Assembly (NCBI GenBank): GCA_025774555.1
Contig: JALGVT010000032.1
Span: forward strand, 1 to 56,009
Length of the DNA: 56,009 nucleotides
Direction: 5' to 3'
DNA from: a candidate division LCP-89 bacterium
Lineage (GTDB): Bacteria; Electryoneota; B3-LCP
How positions within the stretch are numbered: the first letter of the stretch is position 1; each line of letters opens with the position of its first letter. Below are positions 25,860 to 35,369 of the stretch, piece by piece. Made by a program: the position numbers and the translations under genes. The notes under the pieces are model-generated. The model saw nothing but the letters and a program-made list of their open reading frames with translations, ran no database searches and was not told the origin of the DNA.

Positions 25860-27446
25860 ATGAGTGTAGATACTTGTAAGATGGCGGTGATTACTATCAC
25901 CGCCATCATCCTGACATTTGCGTTTATATCTGACGCTAAATGCGAAGATTTCTACTTTCTAACTGCTGTCTCTGGCGACAGTCTGGGTGATCGATTTTAC
26001 TATGTCGCCAAGGGACGAGGCGACGTCAATGGAGACGGTTTCGAGGACGTTTTAATCGGCGCTTCTGGAGATTATGCCAAGCTGTTTTTTGGCAGCGCTG
26101 CATTCGACACCATTCCCGATCTTGTTCTGCACGGAGAACCCCATCCAATGCCTTCTGCTTTTGGAATCTGCGCTTTTGCTGGGGATGTAAATAGTGATGG
26201 ATTTGATGATATTTTAATAGGTGATCCTGAATACTGCCCTTATGGATTTCATACTGGACGTGCCTACCTCTATTTTGGAGGTTTGGATATGGATACAATA
26301 CCGGACTTGATCTTCGATGGGGAATGTTTTAGTGATGTTATGGGATCTAATGTTTCCGGCGCAGGCGACGTCAATGGAGATGGCTATGATGATTGGTTGA
26401 TTTCTTCGCCAATGTATTTTCAGCCGGAAAGCGAAATTTATCTTTACTATGGAAGCGAATATCCGGATGCTGTTTGCGACGTCTGTTTCGAGGGTGACCC
26501 GGAAAACAGTCTGCAGTTTGATGCTCCAGCTTTAGGTGACGTCAATGGAGATGGATTTGATGATTTGCTTTTCTGTACTCTAAATCCCGCAAATCCTCCG
26601 CTTTTTCAAAAGCTTTATTTAGGTTCTTCTACAATGGATACGATTCCAGAATTAGTATGGAATGGAGGATATGATTATGCTCCGACATCCGGCGTTGGGG
26701 ATGTTAACGGTGATGGCTACAACGATTGGGTGTTGAATACTTTTTTGGTAGATGGCATAGAACTGTTTTTTGGCAGTCAGCACCCTGATACTATACCAGA
26801 CATGGTTTTTACGCCAGAGGCACCCAGTACAAGTTTCGGCTATGTCTCCCGCGCAAGAGGTGATATAGATGGTGATGGCGTTGATGATTTGCTAATAAAC
26901 GGACGTAGTGACAGCGGTCTCCATACCGGACAAATATTTGGCTATCTCGGTGGTGCTATGCTGGACATTCATTACGATTATTTCTTCGATTCCGGCGTAC
27001 AAAATCTAAATCTCGGTACCATCCTCGGCATGGCTGATATCAATGGCGATTCCATTTGCGAAGTTCTGGCTGGAGCAACGCAGTACCAAAGTCAAGGCAA
27101 CAACTGGGGTCCGGGTCAGGTGTGGTTTTTAAGTACGCAGTTGATTCCCGGTGTGCCGCAGGTGGGAGAGAGCCTTTATCCTTCCGAATTTAAACTTTAT
27201 CCTCCTTTCCCCAATCCATTTAATCCGACGACAGCTTTCAGCTTTCAGCTTCCAGCTCGCAGCTTTGTTGAACTCACCGTGTACGATATACAGGGGAGAT
27301 TAGTTGCAGAATTAGTCAACGGCTGGCGTAATGCAGGAGTGCATGAAGTGACCTTCGATGCTTCCGATCTGGCTTCCGGTATCTACCTGTGCCGCCTTGA
27401 AACGGGGGATTTTATAGCGACAGGCAAGACGGTATTGATGAAATAA
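25860..27446 (+). CDS. Secreted FG-GAP repeat protein with sorting domain
   Basis: A 528-residue exported protein starting 15 bp after the second C25 gene, probably cotranscribed. A signal peptide lies at ~8-29; Met8 (25881) is an alternative start. Seven FG-GAP/integrin-alpha-like blades carry calcium-binding loops of the form D-x-N-x-D-G-x-x-D: 'GDVNGDGFEDVLIG', 'GDVNSDGFDDILIG', 'GDVNGDGYDDWLIS', 'GDVNGDGFDDLLF', 'GDVNGDGYNDWVLN', 'GDIDGDGVDDLLIN' and a weak 'ADINGDSICEVLAG'. They should fold as a beta-propeller. The C-terminus is a type A sorting domain ('PPFPNPFNPTTAFSFQL...TVLMK'). The role is probably adhesion or binding at the cell surface; no ligand is known. Confidence 0.9.
   Translation: MSVDTCKMAVITITAIILTFAFISDAKCEDFYFLTAVSGDSLGDRFYYVAKGRGDVNGDGFEDVLIGASGDYAKLFFGSAAFDTIPDLVLHGEPHPMPSAFGICAFAGDVNSDGFDDILIGDPEYCPYGFHTGRAYLYFGGLDMDTIPDLIFDGECFSDVMGSNVSGAGDVNGDGYDDWLISSPMYFQPESEIYLYYGSEYPDAVCDVCFEGDPENSLQFDAPALGDVNGDGFDDLLFCTLNPANPPLFQKLYLGSSTMDTIPELVWNGGYDYAPTSGVGDVNGDGYNDWVLNTFLVDGIELFFGSQHPDTIPDMVFTPEAPSTSFGYVSRARGDIDGDGVDDLLINGRSDSGLHTGQIFGYLGGAMLDIHYDYFFDSGVQNLNLGTILGMADINGDSICEVLAGATQYQSQGNNWGPGQVWFLSTQLIPGVPQVGESLYPSEFKLYPPFPNPFNPTTAFSFQLPARSFVELTVYDIQGRLVAELVNGWRNAGVHEVTFDASDLASGIYLCRLETGDFIATGKTVLMK
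27232..27266 (+). repeat. Five-unit heptamer repeat inside the FG-GAP sorting domain
   Basis: CAGCTTT, CAGCTTT, CAGCTTC, CAGCTCG and CAGCTTT are in perfect phase and encode 'AFSFQLPARSF'. Confidence 0.8.
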
Positions 27447-27467
27447 AAAGGCAATAAGGTAAAAGTA

Positions 27468-27501
27468 GGGCGATCCCGCCGTGGCGGGATCGCCCTTTTT
27501 G
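27468..27501 (+). terminator. Strong terminator after the FG-GAP gene
   Basis: GGGCGATCCCGCC, a TG loop region, GGCGGGATCGCCC, then TTTTT. The stem is 13 bp and ends the secreted-protein run before rimP. Confidence 0.85.
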
Positions 27502-27557
27502 CTCATGCCTGAACCGCTGAAATTTCTCTGTTTTTTAAAATAATTAACATTATTTTC

Positions 27558-27586
27558 TTGTTTTTGATCAAATAAATTGTTATCTT
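27558..27586 (+). promoter_or_regulatory. Possible promoter of the rimP-nusA-infB cluster
   Basis: TTGTTT (27558-27563), 17 bases, TATCTT (27581-27586), in an AT-rich stretch just after the preceding terminator and just before the rimP leader hairpin. Confidence 0.45.
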
Positions 27587-27594
27587 TATCGTCG

Positions 27595-27622
27595 AAAGTG
27601 GGTCCAAAGCCCCACTTTTTTG
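27595..27622 (+). promoter_or_regulatory. rimP leader hairpin
   Basis: AAAGTGGG, loop TCCAAAG, CCCCACTTTTTTG forms a terminator-like hairpin between the promoter region and the rimP ribosome site (GGAAGG, ~27630). It could attenuate transcription of the whole cluster. Hairpins of this kind are a recurring feature upstream of bacterial rimP genes. Confidence 0.55.
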
Positions 27623-27638
27623 TTTAATCGGAAGGCAG

Positions 27639-28097
27639 ATGGACCCAGTTGAACTGGAAAAACGGGTGGAAATGATCGTGGAAGCTGGCGGTTTCCGTTT
27701 GGTCAGCGCCAACTGGACGCCAATCAAGGGCAGACAGCAGCTCCGCATCGTCGCCGACGCCGAAGATCATAACATCACCATCGGCGAATGCAGCGAAATT
27801 TCCCGCGCCATCAGCGATCTGCTGGACAGTTATCCGCACGAATTTCCAGATTACCGGTTGGAAGTTTCGTCTCCGGGGTTGAAGCATCCGCTCGAGAAGT
27901 GGCAGTTCAAGAAGAACCTCGAGCGCAGGGTTGAAATCCGGTTTATGGAGAATAACGTTCAGCAGCGTTTCGCGGGGAAATTATCCGCCGTAGAAGAAAA
28001 AGATTTTACCATAGAGGGGAAGGCTGAATCGCGCCAATTTACTTATACCGATGCTGGTGATGTATTCGTTCAGCCATCGTTTTCAAAAACAAAATAG
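27639..28097 (+). CDS. rimP: Ribosome maturation factor RimP
   Basis: A 152-residue RimP needed for 30S subunit maturation. The N-terminal domain has 'GGFRLVSANW...QQLRIVADA', 'ITIGECSEISRAISDLLD' and 'YRLEVSSPGLKHPLEKWQF' (the family signature 'LEVSSPGLDRPL'), followed by a small SH3-like C-terminal domain. As in most bacteria it heads the nusA-infB cluster. It is preceded by a leader hairpin and a GGAAGG ribosome site. Confidence 0.93.
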   Translation: MDPVELEKRVEMIVEAGGFRLVSANWTPIKGRQQLRIVADAEDHNITIGECSEISRAISDLLDSYPHEFPDYRLEVSSPGLKHPLEKWQFKKNLERRVEIRFMENNVQQRFAGKLSAVEEKDFTIEGKAESRQFTYTDAGDVFVQPSFSKTK

Positions 28098-28224
28098 AAC
28101 GTTCCAATTAACATATGAAGTCAAAGAATATTTCGATCATTCAGCATGATCGTAATTAACCCAAAAGACCAAATCCTGCGAGGGATGACATGATTACGAA
28201 TTTTCTAATTAGAGGAATAGCGCC

Positions 28225-29457
28225 ATGAACCACGAAATTGTGGACGCCATTTCTCATCTGATACGTGAAAAGAAGATAGAAAAAAACGCGTTTCAGGAAA
28301 TTATCGAAAGCGTCTTTCTCTCCATACTGAAGAAGAAGTATGGGACTTCAGATAATTTCGATGTAATTTTCAATTTAGAAAAAGGTGACATAGAGATTTA
28401 CTGTGAGAAGGAGATCGTTGAAGATGACGCGGTTGAAGACCCCGTCACCCAGATCGCAATTTCTGATGCACTTAAAGTCGATGATGACTTTGAAGTTGGT
28501 GAAGATTTTGTCGAAATCATCAATTACAAATCGTTTGGAAGGCGATTGATCACTTCAGCGAAACAGAACCTGTCGCAGAAAATCAAGGAGATCGAAAAGG
28601 ACAATATATACGCGGAATTCTCGGACCGCATCGGGGAAGTTATACTGGGAGACGTTCATCAGATAAACCGCCAGGAAGTCCGTATCAATGTGGACAAGAC
28701 CGAAGTCGTCATGCCGCGCAATGAAGCAATTTATAATGAAAGATACCGCCGCGGCGATACCATCCGGGCGATCATCAAATCGGTAACGCGAACGTCGAAG
28801 GAACCGCAGATCGTGGTCAGTCGCGCGGATATAAGCTTCGTCCGCAGACTCTTCGAACTTGAAGTCCCCGAAATTTACGACGGTATCGTTGAAATTCAAA
28901 AAATCGTTCGTGAACCGGGCGATCGCACCAAAATCGCGGTTGAATCCAACGACAATCGTATCGATCCGGTAGGAGCCTGCGTCGGTTTAAAAGGAGTGCG
29001 TATTCAGGCAATCGTACGCGAATTGAACAACGAAAAAATCGACATTATTCATTGGACGGAGGAGCGCAGTCTCTTGATTCACAGGGCGCTTTCTCCGGTT
29101 ACGCCGCTCGAACTGATCCCCGATGAAGAAAATAAGCGGATAATCGCCGTCGTTCCCGACGAACAGATGTCGATGGCTATTGGACGTAAAGGTCAAAATA
29201 TAAGACTCGCATCTGAATTAGTCGGCATGACAATCGAACCGATTAAAGAATCCGATTTTTATGAAGAAGAGGATTTACCTTTAGATGATATAAAGGGATT
29301 GACCCCATCCGTGTTGGAAAAACTCAAAGCTGCCGGTTATACCAACGCTGAAGAAATACTGGATAGCGGGAAAGAGAAGCTCCTTGAAGTTCATGGCATC
29401 GGTGCAGCAACCGCCGATAAAATAATTGAGCTTTTAGAAGCCTACTATGAGGAATAA
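28225..29457 (+). CDS. nusA: Transcription termination/antitermination factor NusA
   Basis: A 410-residue NusA: an N-terminal RNA polymerase-binding domain (~1-125), an S1 domain (~130-200, with 'GDTIRAIIKSV'), two KH domains ('DPVGACVGLKGVRIQAIVREL', 'MAIGRKGQNIRLASELVG'), and a short C-terminal helix-hairpin-helix domain (~350-410, 'IKGLTPSVLEKLKAAGYTN', 'LLEVHGIGAATADKIIE'). An AGAGGAAT ribosome site precedes the ATG. The 127-bp gap after rimP shows no gene. The ylxR and ylxQ genes that often follow nusA are absent. Confidence 0.96.
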   Translation: MNHEIVDAISHLIREKKIEKNAFQEIIESVFLSILKKKYGTSDNFDVIFNLEKGDIEIYCEKEIVEDDAVEDPVTQIAISDALKVDDDFEVGEDFVEIINYKSFGRRLITSAKQNLSQKIKEIEKDNIYAEFSDRIGEVILGDVHQINRQEVRINVDKTEVVMPRNEAIYNERYRRGDTIRAIIKSVTRTSKEPQIVVSRADISFVRRLFELEVPEIYDGIVEIQKIVREPGDRTKIAVESNDNRIDPVGACVGLKGVRIQAIVRELNNEKIDIIHWTEERSLLIHRALSPVTPLELIPDEENKRIIAVVPDEQMSMAIGRKGQNIRLASELVGMTIEPIKESDFYEEEDLPLDDIKGLTPSVLEKLKAAGYTNAEEILDSGKEKLLEVHGIGAATADKIIELLEAYYEE

Positions 29458-29489
29458 ACAGGACATCTGCCCTGATCTGAGAGGTTTTT

Positions 29490-32315
29490 TTGGCTAAGTA
29501 CAAAATCTATAAGATCGCCAAGGAACTAAACCTTGCCAGTACGACTATTATCGAGTTCCTGAGCAATATGGGACACGATTTGCCCAAAGGGCATATGAGT
29601 TCCATCAACGAGGAACTCCACGGCGAGGTATTGAAGAAATTCGACCGCACTTTGTGGCTCTCTCTGCAAGAGGCTGACAAGGAAGAGAAAGTCATCGAGC
29701 AGAAGCGCGAATCCGAAAAAGCGCGCGAGGAGGAATTACAGAAAATACTCGCCGATACCTCTGAGATATCTCTCGGCGAACAGGAAATTGAGACCGAAGC
29801 GGCAAAGCAGGAAATCGCTGAGTTTAAAGAATCGGAAGAACCTGTTGAGGAAATTACTGAAGAGAAGGTAGAGACAAAAAAAGAAAAACCTGAAGAAATA
29901 TCCGCTTTAAAGAAAGCCAAAGTATCTAAACCGAAAGAGAAGAAAAAAGAGATTATTGAGGAGCCGAAAACTCCTGCCGTTGAAGAAATAGCCGCGCCAG
30001 AAGCTGAAACTACTGCGCCTGAGCCTGTAAAAGAGAAAGAGAAGAAAAAAGGGAAGAAGAAAGAAGATTCGCCGAAAACCTTTGCAGAAATGATGATTGC
30101 GGCGAAAAAAGATGACACTATCGCCAGAGCGCGCGAACTGGCGCGCGTGCGTGAAGCTGAAGAGCAGGGACTTTCACCTGAAGAAGCTCATACTCCACCG
30201 ACCAAGAAAAGACGCCTTAAGCGCAAGACAGACGAAGATAAGGCAGTAAAGAACGCTGTCGAGCGGGCTCAGAAGGCGGCAATAGGCCGTAAGCGAGGGA
30301 CTAAAGCAACTCCTGTCGCTGGAACGCCAAAGCAGCCTTCCAAGAAACGGAGAGCCAAAGCAAAAACAGAGAAACCTGTACAACTGCCGGAAACGGGAAA
30401 GAAGAAGAAGCGTCGTCGCAGTAAAAGGCAGAAGGTGGATCAGAAGGTCGTCGAAGCCACGCTCAAGCAGACACTTGCTTCCATGGATGAAAAGAAGCCG
30501 AAGAAGCACCGGCGCAAAGTTCAGGACGTTGGCGAAGTGCTGCCGGATGAGAATATTCTGAAGGTGATGGAATTCGTACCCACCAATGAGCTGGCGAACC
30601 TGCTTGACGTTCCGGTTTCCGAGTTGATCAGGAAGTGTCTCGATATGGGTCTGATTGTCACCATCAACCAGCGCCTGGATCGTGACACGATAGAATTGCT
30701 CGTGGAAGAATATGATTATGAAATCGAATTCCAGAGCGAGTTTGAAGATACAGCGCCGGGGATTGAGGAAGAAGTAGAGGAAGAAGACAAGCCGGAAGAT
30801 CTCAAATCCAGACCACCCATTGTTACGGTCATGGGACACGTCGATCACGGTAAGACCTCCCTGTTGGACTACCTGCGCAAATCGAACATCATTGGCGGAG
30901 AATCGGGCGGAATAACGCAGCATATCGGCGCTTACTCTATCAAATATGATGATAAACCGATCACCTTCCTGGACACCCCGGGACACGAAGCATTCACAGC
31001 TATGCGTGCCAGAGGCACACAGGTAACCGACCTTGTTGTCTTGATCGTAGCCGCAGACGATCATGTAATGCCGCAGACTCTAGAAGCAATTAACCACGCC
31101 AAAGCTGCGGGAGTGCCCATAGTCGTCGCCATTAATAAGATAGATAAACCCACTTCTGATCCAGATCGCATCCGGCGGGAGCTTTCCGACCATGATATGC
31201 TGGTGGAAGAGTGGGGTGGTCAATACCAATGCGCTTTGATATCGGCTAAGACCGGTGACGGCATTGATAATCTATTGGAAGAGGTGGTTTTAGCGGCGGA
31301 AGTTCTCGATCTCAAAGCCAATCCTGAGCGGTACGCCAGAGGAACGATCATCGAATCCCGCCTCGATCGGGGCAGAGGTCCGCTGGCAACGGTTCTGGTG
31401 CTTAAGGGCACGCTCAAAATTGGCGACACTTTCGTAGGTGGAGCTAATTCAGGGCGCGTTAAGGCTATGTTCGATGAGAGAGGGAAGAAACTGAAGAAAA
31501 TTGAGCCAGGCTATCCTGTACAGTTGCTCGGTTTCGATGGAACGCCGCAAGCTGGTGAAACTTTAGTTGCGACCAAATCTGATAAAGAAGCAAAATCAAT
31601 CTCGTTGAAACGTCAGGCGCTGCAGAGAGAACAGACTTTCCGTCAGATTCGAGCACTCAGCCTCGAAGGATTATCCGAACGAATTAAAAAGGGTGAATCC
31701 CGAGAGCTGCCTCTGATCATCAAGGCGGACGTCAACGGATCTGTTGAGGCGCTGAGCGATTCCTTGATGAAATTGAATACAGAAGAAGTGGCAGTCAATG
31801 TCATCCATCGCGGAGTGGGCGCTATCACTGAAACGGACGTTAATCTTGCCGCCGCTTCTTCAGCGCTGATTGTCGGATTTATGGTGCACCCGAACCTCAA
31901 AGCGAAAGAACTTGCCGCTTCCGAAAAGGTAGAAATCAGAGTGTACCGAATCATCTATGACGTCATCAATGATGTAAAGGCGGCGCTGGAAGGGATGCTG
32001 ACGCCTGACATCAGCGAAAAGAACATCGGCACGCTGGAAGTTCGTCAGACTTTCAAGGTTCCCAAAATCGGTCTCATTGCCGGCAGTTATGTTCAGCTTG
32101 GCAAAATCGAACGAAACAGCAAGCTGCGCCTGGTACGCGATGGACAGGAGATATACGAAGGCGATATCTGCTCATTGAGGCGATTTAAGGACGACGTCAA
32201 AGAAGTAACCGAAGGATTTGAATGCGGCGTCGGTATCACCAACTTCAATGACATTAAAGAAGGCGACGTCATTGAAGTGTACGAACTTATTGAAACCAAG
32301 AGAACGCTGGAATGA
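29490..32315 (+). CDS. infB: Translation initiation factor IF-2
   Basis: A 941-residue IF-2 starting at TTG (29490), set by GAGAGG about 5 bases upstream and by the IF2_N sequence '[20 protein letters not shown]'. A long Lys/Glu-rich linker (~65-345) is followed by a second IF2_N-like domain ('[20 protein letters not shown]') and the GTPase domain with G1 'GHVDHGKTS' (~449), '[15 protein letters not shown]' and 'NKID'. The beta-barrel and fMet-tRNA-binding C-terminal domains ('[16 protein letters not shown]', '[18 protein letters not shown]') are complete. It brings initiator tRNA to the 30S subunit. It overlaps rbfA by 4 bp (ATGA). Confidence 0.97.
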   Translation: MAKYKIYKIAKELNLASTTIIEFLSNMGHDLPKGHMSSINEELHGEVLKKFDRTLWLSLQEADKEEKVIEQKRESEKAREEELQKILADTSEISLGEQEIETEAAKQEIAEFKESEEPVEEITEEKVETKKEKPEEISALKKAKVSKPKEKKKEIIEEPKTPAVEEIAAPEAETTAPEPVKEKEKKKGKKKEDSPKTFAEMMIAAKKDDTIARARELARVREAEEQGLSPEEAHTPPTKKRRLKRKTDEDKAVKNAVERAQKAAIGRKRGTKATPVAGTPKQPSKKRRAKAKTEKPVQLPETGKKKKRRRSKRQKVDQKVVEATLKQTLASMDEKKPKKHRRKVQDVGEVLPDENILKVMEFVPTNELANLLDVPVSELIRKCLDMGLIVTINQRLDRDTIELLVEEYDYEIEFQSEFEDTAPGIEEEVEEEDKPEDLKSRPPIVTVMGHVDHGKTSLLDYLRKSNIIGGESGGITQHIGAYSIKYDDKPITFLDTPGHEAFTAMRARGTQVTDLVVLIVAADDHVMPQTLEAINHAKAAGVPIVVAINKIDKPTSDPDRIRRELSDHDMLVEEWGGQYQCALISAKTGDGIDNLLEEVVLAAEVLDLKANPERYARGTIIESRLDRGRGPLATVLVLKGTLKIGDTFVGGANSGRVKAMFDERGKKLKKIEPGYPVQLLGFDGTPQAGETLVATKSDKEAKSISLKRQALQREQTFRQIRALSLEGLSERIKKGESRELPLIIKADVNGSVEALSDSLMKLNTEEVAVNVIHRGVGAITETDVNLAAASSALIVGFMVHPNLKAKELAASEKVEIRVYRIIYDVINDVKAALEGMLTPDISEKNIGTLEVRQTFKVPKIGLIAGSYVQLGKIERNSKLRLVRDGQEIYEGDICSLRRFKDDVKEVTEGFECGVGITNFNDIKEGDVIEVYELIETKRTLE

Positions 32316-32704
32316 GCCGAAGACGCTGGGGCGACCCATTAGCCAAAAATCCCGGCAGGCGGCAGGCGCGCGTCAACGACCTGCTTAGAAGGGAAGTTGG
32401 GAATCTGATTCAAACGAAGTTCTCTGACAGCTTTCAACCGCTTCTCACAGTAACGGAAGTCCGCACCAGCGGGGACCTCAGGCATGCACGCATCTTCGTC
32501 GCTATCACGGCAGAGCATGATCAGCAGGAAATCGCAATGAGAACCCTGCGGAACAAACGCCAGGCGCTGAGGAAGCTGCTGGCTGAGCGAATTGCGCTGA
32601 AATATGTCCCTACTCTCGATTTCCTGATTGATGATTCGGCAGAACACGCGCAGCGAATAGAAGACCTGTTAGCAGATAAAACAACCGATGGACAGAACGA
32701 CTGA
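32312..32704 (+). CDS. rbfA: Ribosome-binding factor A
   Basis: A 130-residue RbfA, the KH-fold 30S maturation factor. It has 'RRQARVNDLLRREVGNLIQT', 'LLTVTEVRTSGDLRHARIFV' and 'RKLLAERIALKYVPTLDFLI', typical length and typical motif order. The ATG overlaps the infB stop, and its own 3' end overlaps the nrnA start by 17 bp, indicating coupled translation. Confidence 0.94.
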   Translation: MSRRRWGDPLAKNPGRRQARVNDLLRREVGNLIQTKFSDSFQPLLTVTEVRTSGDLRHARIFVAITAEHDQQEIAMRTLRNKRQALRKLLAERIALKYVPTLDFLIDDSAEHAQRIEDLLADKTTDGQND

Positions 32705-33686
32705 GAGTATGCTATCTTTAGCGGCGCGTTTCCGATCCGTTCTCTCCATCCCCGGACAGAAACAACCAGCGATTATCACCTCGCACGCATCGCCTGATGG
32801 AGATGCAGTTGCATCTATATTGGCGGCGTCTGAAATCCTGAGAATGCTGGGTGTCGAACCTGTCTGTGTCATCGAAGGCGGCGTGCCACCGCGCTTTCAA
32901 TTCATGGAAGACGCAGAAAAAATAAACAGCAGCGATTCACTTAAAGGAACGCAGTATAAACAGGCGCTGGTTGTCGATTCTGCGAATAAAGCGAGAATCG
33001 GGAATGTTAATCGCCTGTTCACTGATGATGCGTTTATCATAAACATCGACCATCACGCAGATAACAGCCTGTTCGGTTCGCTGAATATCGTCTATCCCGA
33101 GGCAGCTTCGACGACAGAGATCCTATATGATCTGTCAGCAGCTCTGGATCTGGATATTGATAAAACGATGGCAGAGTATTTATATACCGGGCTGCTCACA
33201 GATACCGGCAGATTTCGATTTTCAAACACTACAGCCCGAACTTTTGACATTGCTTCAGCGTTAGTAAGTTCCGGCGCACAGCCGAACGAGATATCAAAAC
33301 ATATATACTCAAGCAACTCGATCAAAGCTATGCGTCTCATCGGTGAAGCGCTCAGTTCATTAGAAATATACGCCGATAACCGGGTCGCTGTTATGACGAT
33401 TCATCCGCCAAGCGACAGTGAAGAACCCGAAGAGCTGGCAGAATACACGCTTAAGATAAAAGACGTTCGCGCAACGGCTCTCTTTCGTATTATAGATGGA
33501 ACCACGCGCGTCTCATTAAGAGGGCGCGGTGATTACAACGTCGCGCAGATAGCACGGAAGTTCGGCGGTGGAGGTCATCCAAAGGCGGCTGGTTTCACGT
33601 CTGATGAAAAACCGGACGTTATCCGCAAACAGGTCATTGAAGCATTGATACAGGAAGTTGAAAAAGACTCCCCCGGTTCTGCTTAA
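32688..33686 (+). CDS. nrnA: DHH-family oligoribonuclease/pAp phosphatase
   Basis: A 332-residue NrnA-type DHH phosphoesterase that degrades nano-RNA and dephosphorylates pAp. Motifs are 'SHASPDGDAVASILA' (~30-44), 'LVVDSANKARIGN', the DHH motif 'IINIDHHADNSLFG', 'LLTDTGRFRFSNT', and the C-terminal DHHA1 'GGGGHPKAAGF'. The ATG at 32688 lies inside the rbfA end; Met8 at 32709 is a possible alternative giving less overlap. Its position between rbfA and truB is common in bacteria. Confidence 0.92.
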   Translation: MDRTTESMLSLAARFRSVLSIPGQKQPAIITSHASPDGDAVASILAASEILRMLGVEPVCVIEGGVPPRFQFMEDAEKINSSDSLKGTQYKQALVVDSANKARIGNVNRLFTDDAFIINIDHHADNSLFGSLNIVYPEAASTTEILYDLSAALDLDIDKTMAEYLYTGLLTDTGRFRFSNTTARTFDIASALVSSGAQPNEISKHIYSSNSIKAMRLIGEALSSLEIYADNRVAVMTIHPPSDSEEPEELAEYTLKIKDVRATALFRIIDGTTRVSLRGRGDYNVAQIARKFGGGGHPKAAGFTSDEKPDVIRKQVIEALIQEVEKDSPGSA

Positions 33687-34383
33687 GAAAAACGATCAGA
33701 TTGATAATATCGATTTCGAAGCGGGAACTGCACTGTTAATAGATAAACCCCCGGGGATCACGTCATTCGGTGTTGTGAACCGGGTCAGAAAACTGCTCAA
33801 AGTCAAGAAAGTCGGGCATGCAGGCACGCTTGATCCAGCAGCGACGGGACTGCTGATCCTGTTGACAGGCAAGGGAACCCGTTCGCAGGACGATTTCATG
33901 GGACTGGATAAGGAATACCTGGCGACGATCCTCATGGGCGTAGAAACCACCACCCGGGATATGGACGGAGAGGTCATCAGCAGAAAGCCTGTTCCAGACA
34001 TTTACAGATCGGAATTTGAGAACCTGCTGAAAACGAGATTCACCGGAGAGTTCAACCAGACTCCACCAGCGTTTTCAGCTATCAAACAGAACGGCGTGCC
34101 CGCCTATAAGCGTGCCAGACAGGGACAGAAGGTCGAACTGAAACCACGCCGCGTTCGTGTTGACCGAATTGAAATAACGCGCTGGGAATTGCCGGAAATC
34201 ACTTTCATGGTGAAATGTAGCAGCGGTTTCTACGTGCGCTCACTGGCACACGACATAGGCGAAGCTCAGCAATGCGGCGCAGCACTGAAGAAACTGATAC
34301 GAACACAGATAGGACCGCACCGCCTTGAAGACGCTTTTAATTTGGATGAATTTGCAGAGTTAGTCATACCATGTCCGAACTGA
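33658..34383 (+). CDS. truB: tRNA pseudouridine(55) synthase
   Basis: A 241-residue TruB that makes pseudouridine 55 in the T loop of tRNAs. It has 'LLIDKPPGITSFGVVNRVRK', 'KVGHAGTLDPAATGLL' with catalytic Asp59, 'KEYLATILMGVETTTRDMDG' and 'CSSGFYVRSLAHDIGEA'. The TTG start at 33658 overlaps nrnA by 29 bp. The end overlaps ribF by 13 bp. No PUA domain is obvious, so it is a short form. Confidence 0.94.
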   Translation: MKKTPPVLLKKNDQIDNIDFEAGTALLIDKPPGITSFGVVNRVRKLLKVKKVGHAGTLDPAATGLLILLTGKGTRSQDDFMGLDKEYLATILMGVETTTRDMDGEVISRKPVPDIYRSEFENLLKTRFTGEFNQTPPAFSAIKQNGVPAYKRARQGQKVELKPRRVRVDRIEITRWELPEITFMVKCSSGFYVRSLAHDIGEAQQCGAALKKLIRTQIGPHRLEDAFNLDEFAELVIPCPN

Positions 34384-35342
34384 TCGAGGTTTACAGAGAC
34401 GAGAATTTCTGTCCGGAGAAATCCGGCTCATCGGTAACTACCGTGGGAACATTTGACGGTGTTCATCTCGGACATCAGGAAATTCTGGAGCGGTTAGCCG
34501 CCACGGATCAAGGACGCCTCAGGACGGTTGTTACCTTTGAACCTCACCCGCAGACCGCCATGCAGCACCGACCGGGAGTCATGCCGAATTTAAGCAATCC
34601 CGTCGAGAAAATCCGGTGGCTGCGCGCCGGCGGCGCTGAGCGGGTTTTCATTCTGCGCTTTACAGAAGAATTGGCGCAGTTATCCGCTGAAGAATTTCTC
34701 GAGAAAATACTGCTTGACAGGTTAAATTCGTCGAAGCTCATCGTCGGATACAATCACTCTTTCGGGAAAGACCGAAAAGGTAACAGCGAATTTCTGGAGC
34801 AAGCCAAGGGTAAATACGGCTTCGATCTCGAAGTGGTTGGTCCCTACTACGTCGGCGGAGAAATTGTCAGTTCAACAAAAGTCCGTCGCTCATTGGGAGA
34901 AGGCGACGTTGAAAAAGCGAGGCAGTTTCTGGGACGTCCGTATTACCTGACAGGGACGGTTGTAGCGGGACGAGGCATCGGGCGCGAAATGAAATTCCCC
35001 ACTGCGAACTTGCAGTTGACGCATCAAGGCAAATTGATCCCCAAAATGGGCGTCTACTCCGTCGCTGTCGGCGTCGATAATCAGGTCTATCCCGGAATGT
35101 TGAATATAGGCACGCGTCCCACGTTTGGTGAGGGTGAAATCACCATCGAGGTTCATCTCATCGATTATAGCGGGAAATTATACGGAAAAACAATCAGCCT
35201 GTTGTTCATTACCAGACTACGCGAGGAGAAAAGGTTCAACAGCGCGGTGGAACTGATTGAACAGATAAAAAATGACCAGACTGAATGTCTGGCGATCTTT
35301 CAGTCCCAGCCGCCCGATCAATTCAGCGCTGATCTGTTTTAA
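34371..35342 (+). CDS. ribF: Bifunctional riboflavin kinase/FAD synthetase
   Basis: A 323-residue RibF that makes FMN and FAD. The N-terminal nucleotidyltransferase has 'TVGTFDGVHLGHQEILERL' (~24-42), 'TFEPHPQT' and 'GYNHSFGKDRKG'. The C-terminal flavokinase has 'VVAGRGIGREMKFPTANLQL' and 'YPGMLNIGTRPTFGEGEITI'. It overlaps truB, so no FMN riboswitch could stand directly before it, and none is seen. Confidence 0.95.
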   Translation: MSELIEVYRDENFCPEKSGSSVTTVGTFDGVHLGHQEILERLAATDQGRLRTVVTFEPHPQTAMQHRPGVMPNLSNPVEKIRWLRAGGAERVFILRFTEELAQLSAEEFLEKILLDRLNSSKLIVGYNHSFGKDRKGNSEFLEQAKGKYGFDLEVVGPYYVGGEIVSSTKVRRSLGEGDVEKARQFLGRPYYLTGTVVAGRGIGREMKFPTANLQLTHQGKLIPKMGVYSVAVGVDNQVYPGMLNIGTRPTFGEGEITIEVHLIDYSGKLYGKTISLLFITRLREEKRFNSAVELIEQIKNDQTECLAIFQSQPPDQFSADLF

Positions 35343-35369
35343 AATGAGATTGTTAAATATACTTATCTT

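Noticed and set aside
29507..31064. Long minus-strand ORFs (203 and 296 residues) opposite infB
   Set aside because: They lie opposite the low-complexity Lys/Glu-rich linker and GTPase of infB and translate to Ser/Phe-rich or Arg-rich sequence typical of antisense reading.
34300..34371. FMN riboswitch before ribF
   Set aside because: ribF overlaps the end of truB, leaving no leader, and no RFN-type sequence was seen.
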